Positions 1 to 11,200 of a DNA stretch of 64,000 bases are shown here, in pieces. Numbering within the stretch: position 1 is the first letter of the stretch; every line of letters begins with the position of its first letter. Made by a program: the position numbers and the translations under genes. The DNA is from Cyclina sinensis (Eukaryota > Mollusca > Bivalvia > Venerida > Veneridae). The stretch lies in NCBI GenBank assembly GCA_012932295.1, contig JAAONU010000001.1, positions 37,231,449 through 37,295,448 of the forward strand, in the 5' to 3' direction. The notes under the pieces were generated by a model. The model had not been told where the DNA came from, did not search any database, and saw nothing but the letters and a program-made list of their open reading frames with translations.

Positions 1-236
1 GAATACTGCCTGTCTATATGTTGTTATTCTATGGTTTGTGACATGTTTTTAAATAGTACTGATGTTCATCTCACCAATAAAAGGTCAAGGTCATATTTTG
101 ATGCACAAACCTCATAGAGCTATAGACCGTTCCAGAAATTAGTACCTCCCTGATTACGTCCCTTGTATCCACCATTAAGGGACTGCACAGATTGAAGCCA
201 TTTTATAATCCCAAGCTTATAGAAAAAGTCCCATTT

Positions 237-1735
237 TTATGTCCCCCTTTGAAAAAGGGAGGGCATATTGCTTTGCTGCTGTCTGTCTGTTGGTCTGTCT
301 GTATGTCCACTAAGAGTTTCCGTTCATTTTCTTTGCAGAGGTTGCACATACTGAAATAAAATTTGGTATACAGATTTATCATAAGAATATCTAGGTCAAG
401 ATCTGTTTTGGGTTTGATCGAGCAATTTTTGACAGAGTTATGCCCCTTGGACTTAGAAAAATTCCGATTATTTGCAGTTTCCGTTCATTTTCTTCGCAGA
501 GATTTCACATACCGAAATGAAATTTAGTATACAGATTAATCATAAGAATATCTAGGTCAAGTTCTGTTTTGGGTACGATCAAGCAATTTTTATGCCCTCA
601 CAAAGTGGGAGCATATAGCGTTGCACTTGTCCGTCAGTCCGTACGACCGTGTGAAATTACGACCGTACTTCTGTACGTACTTACGTACCGAAATTTGTGA
701 ACGCAACTCCTCTTAAACTGGATGGCAGATTTTGCTTAAACTTTCAGGAATGAACAACCTTAATGTGTAGATGATAGTAAAGGAAGGAATTTTTGCTGCA
801 ACCAAATTTAACAGAATTATGGCCCTTTGTTGATTTTTTCACTATATACCATAAAGTGAAATAAATTTGTGAACACAACTCCTCATAAACCAGATGGCAG
901 ATTTTGCTTAAAGTAGTAAAGCTCATAGTACATAAATATTTACAACATTTTTATGTCGACTATTCAAAGAATAAGGAGGTCTATTGTACTTGCGGCGTGG
1001 CTATTGGGTTAAAGTTTTAGGGCAAGCTTCTCATTTTCACTATTTCTTCCCTTTCTACTGCAGATATTTGGTTCAAACTTAGCCGTAGACTGTGTCATTC
1101 CATCAAGGCCCATAACTCTGTTAAGCATTTTTATTAGTTATTCCCCTTTTAAGACTTTGAAAATCTTTAATTTAAGGCTTTTATTATACCTTCAAGCACT
1201 AAGAATAGTCAAGCGTGCTGTCCATCCGACAGCCCTTGTTTCAGTATAAAATATCTAATTTTGAAATAAAAGGACAGCATTAATAATATACAAAACACGT
1301 CAATTCATTTGCAACTACAGAAAAAAATTGTTCCCCACCTAAATCTTACATACACAATATACATGCTCTTGTTTATGAGCACTTATGCATAGTGGGGGCA
1401 TCCGTGTCCTATGGACACAGTTCTAGTTGACAGAGTTATGCTCCTTGGACTTAGAAAAATTCCAGTTATTTGCAGTTTCCATTCATTTTCTTCACGGAGA
1501 TTGCACATACCCAAATGAAATTTAGTATACAGATTAATTCATAAGAATATCTAGGTCAAGATCAATTTTTGACATTATGAGTTATGCCTATTGGACTTAG
1601 AAAAATTCAAATTATTTGCAGTTTCTGTTCATTTTCTTTGCAGAGGTTGCACATACTGAAATAAAGTTAGGTATACAGATTTATCATAAAAATATCTAGG
1701 TCTAGTTTTAACTTAGACACGTCATACTTGATAGG
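237..1735 (+). repeat. Dispersed repeat with internal ~160-bp tandem units, split by an insertion
   Basis: Units built around a 'gtttccgttcattttctt' core start near 316, 477, 1471 and 1620, each followed by similar text about a 'tatacagatt' segment and 'aatatctaggtcaag'. A short GTCT-rich tract (279-306) sits near the left end. The unit starting at 477 breaks at about 591 and resumes at about 1427, so the copy was interrupted by the element at 592-1426. No coding potential is seen. Confidence 0.65.
592..1426 (+). mobile_element. Nested dispersed element (atgccctcac... to ...cacagttctag)
   Basis: The interrupted host reads 'aagcaattttt' before and 'ttgacagagttatg' after, while the uninterrupted unit at 425-440 reads 'gagcaatttttgacagag'. 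The inserted part starts with a GTCC/GTAC-rich leader (630-690) and ends in a g-rich stretch with 'gtgtcctatggacac', a small palindrome. No ORF of note. Class unknown. Confidence 0.55.
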
Positions 1736-2062
1736 TTGATACATCTCAGATAGAACCTGTAGATAACCCCTATTGATTTTAAGTTCAAAAGGTAAATTTC
1801 TTTTCCATGTACAAGCAGTCCTTTAATGGCAGACAGTCACAAGATCTTCATAATGATGGTGATCAATTTATCAATCATGGAACAGTCTATACCAATGTAC
1901 ATAAATGAGTAGTAGAGGTTACTTTACTTGCTACACAAAAGGCCCTTCCTAAGTTTCCATTTCATGAAAATATATAATTATTATTTCAAAACACTTTCAA
2001 CAAATAGTATTGTTATTAGGGGCTATATAAGACTTGTATTAACTGCTTTGTTTTTATAACAG

Positions 2063-2209
2063 GATGTGAAAGAGGAGGTGAATAAGATTGTGAAAGATAT
2101 TCCAAATATTGGTGATATTGAACTGATGTCTCCAGAGTTAAAAAATGAACTTGAAAACTTTAAAGATGCTGATCTTAAAGACATTAACTTCACACAATTT
2201 ACAACAGAG
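2063..2209 (+). CDS. PROM1: Prominin exon a (147 nt, phase 0-0)
   Basis: Acceptor ataacag, donor gtaaaa. Encodes 49 residues beginning DVKEEVNKIV and ending FTTE, part of the second extracellular loop; contains sequon NFT. Homology is weaker here than in the membrane-proximal exons, so the call rests on frame continuity. Confidence 0.8.
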
Positions 2210-5200
2210 GTAAAAAATTTATTGTTTTTCAGTTAAGACACTTACCTTCAATTGAAACATTTTCTCCTCTCAGAAGATTAAGCAAATAGGGTACCAGTAA
2301 TAGCATTTGATATTTATCAGAAGATTAAGCAAATGGGGTACCAGTAATAGCATTTGATATTTATCAGAAGATTAAGCAGATGGAGTACCAGTAATAGCAT
2401 TTGATATATATCAGAATATTAAGCAGATGGAGTACCAGTTAAAGCATTTGATATTTATCAGAAGATTAAGCAGATGGGGTACCAGTTAAAGCATTTGATA
2501 TTTATCAGAAGATTAAGCAGATGGGGTACCAGTTAAAGCATTTGATATTTATCAGAAGATTAAGCAGATGGGGTACCAGTTAAAGCATTTGATATTTATC
2601 AGAAGATTAAGCAGATGGTGTACCAGTAAAAGCATTTGATATATATCAGAAGATTAAGCAGATGGGGTACCAGTTAAAGCATGTGATATTTATCAGGAGA
2701 TTAAGCAGACTGGGTACCAGTAATAGCATGTGATATTTATCAGAAGATAAAGCAGATTGGGTACCAGTTAAAGCATGTGATATTTATCAGGAGATTAAGC
2801 AAACTGGGTACCAGTAATAGCATGTGATATTTATCAGAAGATTGAGCAGATGGGGTACCAGTAATAGCATTTGATATTTATCAGAAGCATGTGTTAATTC
2901 GAATATCTTAAGTTTTTGGCTATTTCTGCTCATTAAAATTCAACATTTCACTGAAAAAAATCTAAGACAAAAAATGTCAGTAGGAAAGCATTTTAGTACC
3001 TGTCTTACTTTTACTTAATGTCAGGGAATTTGAAAAGTTCTACAAATTATTTCTTGTAAAAAGAAACTATTTGTCTTGATGTTAGATTCGGTGTTTGAAA
3101 ATGTTATAGAAGGCACAGGGTGGAAAATTTGCAGAAAAGTACACTAATGTACTAAAAATGTAGTAAAGAATACATAAATGTAGAACTCTGGAAGCATGAA
3201 AGTGCTGCCTGTTTTAACTTCTGTCATTAAAACATGTAAAATTCTTAGGAAGCCATTCAGAATTGATTGGTCACTTCACATTGGTTGTAAATCAGTACAA
3301 AATAATTGCTGCTCTCAATTTACCTGTAATATAAAGTAGGCGAAATATACTTTAACACATCTGTAAATCTATGTAGATACTGATGAGGCTGTAAGTTGAG
3401 CTAACTAATTAGGCTTGTTCCAGTCATCTGTTTGATACATTATGAATTGAGTAATGGTAACAATATACATGTATATGGTTTATCAATTGTAAAATTTACA
3501 ATCCAAATTTTATATTTTACATTGTATATTTTTAATGTGGAGTACACATCATCCATTATTTTATGTTTATTAATAGACAGATCTTTTCTTCTTCTGAAAT
3601 GAAAATTTGTTAGGTTTTTTTTTAGCTCACCTGATCACAAAGTGCTCATGGGTGAGCTTTTGGGAGCATTGATTGTCCGGCATCCATTGGTGTGCCATGT
3701 GTCATCAACAATTTCACTTGAATGACTTCTCCTCATATACCGCTAAGTCAGTTTTGATGAAACATGCCTGAGATATTCCTTGCATGAAGCTCCACAAAAG
3801 TTGTTCAAAGAATTGAGTTCCAACTAGAACTTTGGTTGCCATTTGAACAGAAAGAAAAAGCTTTGAAAATCTTCTTGGCTGAACCCACAAGGCCCTTAGC
3901 CTTAAGATTTGGTATGTAGCATTGTCTAGTGGACCTTTACCAAGTTTGTTCAAATTTACACCTGGGGTCAAAATTGGCCCTGCCAAGGGGGTCAGTTAAT
4001 TTTACAAAGGCTTGTATAGGAAAAACCTTAAAAATCTTCTTGTTACTTGATTTTAATAGACTTATATAGGGAAAACCTTAAAAAATCTTTTGTCTGAAAC
4101 CAAAAAGCAAAGGGCTAAGATTTTTTACATTGAGCATCAGCTCAAGGTCCTATCAGCTCAAGGTCCTCTGTCAAAGTTTGTTCAAATTATGCCCCTTGGG
4201 TCATCAATAGCTGTACCCCCGGGGGTCATTTGATTTTAAATCTCTCTGTTACAAACTATAAATTTTAGACCTAAGATATTTTACATGGAGCATCATCTGG
4301 AGGTACTCTACTAATATTGTTCAAATAATGTCCTTTGATCATTTATAGCCTTGGGGTCACTTGATTTTTATGGAGGCTTATATAGGGAAGTCTTCCTCTC
4401 TGAAACCACAAAGCCTAAGCTTAAATATTTTGTATTGAGCACAAGCTACAGGTCCTGTATCAGGTTTGTTCAAGTTGTGCCCCTTAGGTCAAAATTAGTT
4501 GTACCCAGGGGGTCACTTGATTTTACGTGGTCTTATATAGAGAAAACCTTAAAAAATCTTCTTGTCTGAAATCACAAAGCCAAAGGCTAAGAATATTGCA
4601 AGGAACATCAAGTAGAGGTCCTCTACCAAGATTGTTCAAACTAAGCCCCTATGGTCATTAATGACCTGGCCACGGGGTCACATGATTTTACAAAACTTTA
4701 AAAATCGTCTTGTCTGAAATCACAAGGCCTAGAACTTAGATATTTGCATAGAGCATCAGCTAGAGGTTCTCTACCAAGTTTATTATGTCCCTTGGGTGAA
4801 AATGGCTCTACCCTGAGGTCACTTGAATTTATATAGGTTTATAAAGGGAGAACAATAAAAAAGCTTCTGATGTTTGCTCAACAGCAGACCCAAGGGCAAA
4901 GTATTCAGGTGAGCGATCTAGGACCATCAAGGCCCTCTTGTCTAATTTGGCATATAGTTTTTCAGAATTGCCAAATTTCTGCACTGTCATAATGTTATCA
5001 TAACTATTTTGTTTGTTTCTTTTTTTCAGCTGAACAAAAAGTTATTTGGAAATGGGAAGTTGGATGAAGTCATTATGAATTTGACTGATTCTGCTCAAAG
5101 GCTTAGCCCAACTTCGGTTAGTTACGTCTTGTCTTGTTTGATTAGAAAAATGACGAAATGAGGGTTCACTACATAGAAGTATTGTAGCTATGATTGGTCA

Positions 5201-8200
5201 GTATAGAAGTATTGTAGCTATGATTGGTCAGTATAGAAGTAGCTACAATAAGGACTTGCAAGCAGTACAACATTGCTGCACTAAATGCTAAAGAGTTTTT
5301 GAGTGGATTGTCAGGCATGACTTATTTCTGTCAGCCTTGTTTGTATGGTTAGATGATACTGTTTCAAGCGATTTAGTTGTTTTAAGTGTGAAAAGATAAC
5401 CTGATGCAGAAAGTATCTCACTGTCAGAGACATCTCCGCAGTATATCATAAGCATGTTAGTATGTAGATATAATATAGAAATGATACATGAGGACTTCTA
5501 AGATATTATAATGCCCCCTTACAAAGAAGCAAGGGTATATTGCTTTGCACATGTCGGTCTTTAGACCAGACCATATCACATCAATAACTCAAGTACAATT
5601 GGTTGCTTGCTTTTATTGAGTAGAAGACTCACTCTGACCTTGACCACAAAAAGCTTGTCCAGTCATCAAGCTGGTTTACAGTCTTCAGACTTGTTAGTGT
5701 GGTTGGCAGGCTTGTGATACTGGTACTGTACTGCATTACTTGGACAAAATTTGGCAAATACTGGTTCTGGTACTTCATTACTCTTACAAAAATTGGTACT
5801 GGTACTGCAGTACTTGAGCAGTACTTCATTTTTTTCTCACATTTTAGCAAAATGTTTGTTTAAAGTATGGACACATTAAGGTCAGCAGTCATAAACCTAT
5901 AATGAAAATCATAGAAATCTCTTTCTTTCAGCTTTTATTACATTTTGTGTATAATTTTTTTTTTCAATCAAATTTTTTTCAATCAAGTTAAAATGAAATG
6001 AAGTAAACAGTATTAGAATAAAGTATTTAAACTATAACCAGGAGAATAGAAATGGGTTGGATTAATTTCTTTAAACTACCTGAAAATACGGATGAAAATT
6101 TTAAAGCACAGTGTATCCAGTGTATCCGTCGCAGATTTCAGGGTCACAGAAAGTATCCTCCAACTTCATCAAACATTTGAAAATAAGTAGATTTGTAATA
6201 TTTGTTTTATAGTTTTACCTGTATACCATAATTATGCAAGATAGCAAAATGAATTGACCAGCTGTATTAATTTTAAACACTTTCAATGTGTATCTTTTGA
6301 AATGGTATTGAATTTTATTACATTTTTTCTCTATATCATGATAGTTTTAATACTAGCTACAGACAGTTGTTTGTTGTTATAATTGCTGTTGTCTTCTTTT
6401 CTAAAAGGTGATAAATTGTTGCAAATAACAATGACATTGAAGAGTTATTATGAACAAAAGGCTGTAGTTATACTATTGTGTTGTTTAAACACAGAAATAG
6501 TCAAGCCTTTATTTAGATTTTTGTTAAACAACCAAAATATATTATTTATACTTAAATTATCTAAAATTATTCCATAAGTCAAAATTTTCCGACCGGTTTT
6601 GTGCAGGATGCAAGAAGGCACATTTAACGACCTTATAATGATAAAGTGTAATTCAGATGATTGAATGATTTGAAGATGTCAGCATAATAAATTTTGTCTT
6701 AAAGTATGCTTTTAATATTATGCAAAGGATTAAAAATTCTACAGCTACACAGAAAAGTACTGGTACTGCAGTACTTTCACCAGATGAAGTACTGGTACTG
6801 TAGTACTTGCTGAAAATCTAGTACTGGTTCTGGTACTGCCAATATGGGCAAGTACTGGTACTGATACTTCAGTACTAGACCCAAGTACTGGTCACAAGAC
6901 TGGTGGTTGGTCATGACCTGTAGATGACTCCTATCGATTTTGAGGTCAGTTAGTCAAAAGTCAAGGTTACGTTAAGAAGTCCATGTTACATGACTTATTG
7001 ATTGTTATTAGGGGCGCATACATGTTTCACAAACATCTCTTGTTGAACACAGAATTACAGTAATTGTGGTGGAATGGGTGATCCTACCTCACAGTATGAA
7101 ACATAATCACTTAGACCCAAAGGCAGCCCTTGATGATTTATTTTTCAGGTTATACATGTACATCAGATTCTTACTTGTTACATGGCTTTTTTTGTAGCTT
7201 ATTGTTATGCAGTATATTATTTGAATCCAAGAAACAAAGGGAAAAAAAGTGAAAAATGCATGACAGGAAAAACTGCAGTCAGAAAACACAGACTCCCTAC
7301 ATAGCCAAACAAGAGCACAGCTGGGCAGAGCATTATATGCCCAAAGGATGTTTTTTCTAAGTATGATGCATTTGTGATATAAGGGAGGAAACCGTAGGCT
7401 TTAAATTCAATGATTTACTTTAAATTTTGAATTTTTTTACCTTTGACCTTCTGACCCCAAAATCAATAGGAGTCATTCACTCAATATGTGCAACCATATG
7501 AATTTTGAAGTCTCTATGAAAAATTTTGTCGAGTTACAGTGTAAATAATTCTAAACATTTAGGTCACTTTGACATACTGATCCCAAAATGTATAGGGGAC
7601 ATCCACTCAGTGTATGCAATCATGATATAAAGTTTGAAGTCTCTACAACAAATGATTGTCAAGTTACCTGGCGGAAATGGTTTTCAATGTTAAGATCTGT
7701 GTCCTTGACCTTTGAGCTACTGACCCCAAAATCAATAGGGGTCATCCGCTCAATGTTGGCAATAATCACATGAAGGTAAAGACTGTAGGCCAAAGAGTAC
7801 TTATGTTATTCTCAAGAAACCAAATTGCTTACGGATGGACGGATGCCCTGGACCATCACATAATATGCTCCTTTGAGCATATAAAAAGAAGGGAGGAAAA
7901 GACAGCATGAACCACATACTGATCAATAAAAAAAAAGACATGGCAAACAATTTACAAAAATGAGAACCCGCGGGGTACCACCATGGAACAGTCAGTAACC
8001 AAACATATACAACTGGGGGTTTTAAACCAGGTTTTAGGGTGCACCAATCTCACACTTGCCCCAACATGTTGTAATTAAGATGACTATTCTTTCTTACAGC
8101 CACCAACAGCTGCTACTCTTAGGAAAGCAGCAGCAGATTTGCAAAGTTTGAAAGATAATCAAATAGCTCAAGTCAATGAGGATAAGGTGAGTGTGTAGTT

Positions 8201-11200
8201 TTCATTGGTGTAAGTCACAGTTTAGTTAGAGAATTAAAAACAAAAAGGATTGATCTACCAAGGGAGAAATAGTGAGCCTTAGGTGTGATTTTTTTGTGAT
8301 TGAAACTTAATGCAGTAAGAGTATTAAGTTGCTGTCATGTTTCATGTGATGTGATGATTACTAAAATAGGAAACATGCAAAACAGAAGATACATTGTGTA
8401 TCATAAACAAAATCATAGATATAAAAAGAGTAATGTAATGGCAGATTTAAAAGACTATAGATGTATTTAGATCAAAAGCAGTGAATAGAGGCAAGAAACA
8501 AGAAAATAAAGCAAGACATTTAAAATATTTTTAGAAAATCTAGAACAAAATATATAAAGCTCTTTCAGGGCTTTGCAAAATTGCTGACTGGACACTGTTT
8601 AACTTCTTGTTGGCAGAACTCAGCACTCGAGATTACTTTCTAGTCAGAAGCTAGAGAGATAATATATGTTTTATTTACACAAATTTCAGGGAGAGTTGTC
8701 AGATGCTCTTTCCAGTTTGCAAAAGCAAGCTCAGGAGTCTGTGCCGGTAATGTAAAACATTTATACATTAACTTACTTGTTGACTCACAAAGTTTATTTT
8801 AGCTGTACTTACTTGTTAAGAATATACCCCAAATGGTACATGTACTTAATTCAGAGAGTGTAAACCAGTGGTCAGAAGGAGATGAAATGGTGTGGAGGGC
8901 GGAGAACCAGGCTGGTTATTCTCCTAATTAAAGACTGGTTATTTTTCTGCTTAAAGACTGGTTACTCTCCTAATTAAAGACTAGTTACTACTCTTCTATT
9001 TAAAGTTACTCTCCTTTTTTTTGTGTCTACTTATGGAATTTTACTGTGTCTTTACATTCCTTTCTGTTAGCTTGAATTCTGCTCAGACCTTGTTATTGAA
9101 ACGTTGAATAAAAAAGTAATCATGGCTTTTAGAAGATTCAAAAGTTAACAAACCTGTATTTTGTTGCTGTGCGTGATGAGAACTGCTGACTCCATCAAAA
9201 ATACAAATTTGAATTTAAACAGTTCACTAAACCTGTCCTTTATTTGTAGCAAGTCACTGTTCAGGGATTACCATGTTTACATAAAAGGCACCAACTTCCA
9301 TTACATGTAACTTAATCTATATAATCTGTATATGTTTTTCTTTTTGCAGGATAAAATAGATAGGCTGATTGCAGACATAAAAAAATCAGAGAATACATTC
9401 AATAGTGAAAGGCAAAATATTACTAGAACGGTATGAACATTGATCAGGTTTTAACTTTCTTATCATGAAAACAAAACATTACAAATGAACAGAATTATCA
9501 GAAAATCACATTAATTAATTGAGGAATTGTTAAAAATCTGTGCTGATTAAGATATTTCAAAGTTATGAAGAAATAAACTAAAGAAATTTCAAAGTTAACC
9601 AGTGATTAGTTTGAATATTATTTAGTTTAAGAAAAGCTTCATAAAGCTTTTTTTTATTTTTCTTACCAGGAACTGGGGGGAGCAGCTAGTGACATTTTGG
9701 GAATCATTGAAGACACTGTAAACAGTACAAAATACTATGTAAGTAGGGGTGTCGGTCGAGGTTGGGTGTGGGAAGTGGTATTTTTACACTGTCAGTTATG
9801 ACTTAGAATATGCAACAACAACAACAAGAAACAACAAAATCTACTACATTGTTTTTTCTTTTGAACATATTCTTAAAAGGCCCACAAAACATCTTGATCT
9901 TATCTTTGACCTTATAGTTGAAAACAAAGTCAAGAATGAAGTAAATTATTTAGAAGCATTAAAACTGTTTTCTGTGCTTCCAGTACACCAAAGAATGTTA
10001 AATTGTACAGTAATAAACATGTGTAACACATAGTTTGATAATTACAGATCAAATACGACTTTGGTAGGTGTCGGCCCCTGTACAATGCAGCCCAGAGTAT
10101 TGTAGATGCAGTGTGTGTGATAACACTGGATCCTTTCGTAAGTACCGTCATTGTGAAATTGTCTTTGTTGTTACGGAGTTGACTGAAATTGTGTTTCCAT
10201 GAACATAGTGGACACGTAGCCATCTCAAAAAGAATTGCTACAATACAGATAAATAACTGCATACAAGATATTGTATTTAGATTTTTTTTCTCATTTTGTT
10301 GAATGTATTATAATTAAAATTAGATAAAAAAAATATAGCCAGCTCAGAAGAAATCCATTAAAATTGTGTGCAAACCATTGTTAATTTTATTTATAACAAA
10401 TCGAAATTGTACATTCTGTTGCTTGAAAATGTATAATCCCTAGACAAAGTGCATACTCCTTTAATAAGTTATGTGAGTCATGCATTGAAAACCAATTATA
10501 AATTCTCTTATTCATTTAGATATATCTTTTCACTTCACTTTACCATCAGGTCATAATTTATAAGCTAAATATTTACCTTTTTCCAGAATACCATCTGGTT
10601 TGGCCTAGGTTGGAGTTTATTCTTCTTCATTCCATGTTTCATTTTTGCTGCCTTACTTGCAAATCTTTACAAACGTTCCGAGAAATACAAGAACAAAGAC
10701 ACAGGATTTGATGATCCGTGAGTTGTTATATCTCTCTGTATGTGACATGTGTTTTTGTGCACTTTCCTTAAAGAAATGCAGTACTGAAACTTGTTTTCAT
10801 ATGTTTTATTCATGCACTGCAGTAAAACAACAAATCTTTATGCATGTTTTAATGATCAGCAGTAGTTTATGAATGTAAACATATTGTTTGATTTCATGGT
10901 TGTATATTAGTTCCCATTTTTAAAAAAAAAATGTCAATTGTTAATCTGTGAAATATTTTGTTTTCTGAAGTTTTATGTCTTCTGTATGGTAGGATACACT
11001 CACAGTATACAGGCGACCACAATGGGTACCATGGAAATCGTTATGAAGATAATGTACCCTTGACAAGGTTGGTTTTCTTTTTGCTACTTAAGTGGTTTTG
11101 GTTTTACACTGACGGCATATTTGACAACAGTTTGTTCATCAACGTTGTTGTTTGCATTATGATAACTGATTAAAATAATTTTCATTAATTAGCACTAATA

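Larger units (their letters stand above)
1..2062. other. Prominin intron (5' end outside window), repeat-filled
   Basis: No exon is recognisable before 2063. The stretch holds dispersed repeat material (listed separately) and AT-rich DNA. It ends in an acceptor (ataacag) at 2062. Earlier prominin exons must lie upstream of the window. Confidence 0.6.

Noticed and set aside
2269..2886. CRISPR-like array
   Set aside because: The 48-bp units are contiguous with no spacers, and the DNA is eukaryotic.
3714..3986. 90-codon ORF on the - strand
   Set aside because: It lies wholly in a dispersed repeat core; related copies at 24408-26035 do not keep it open.
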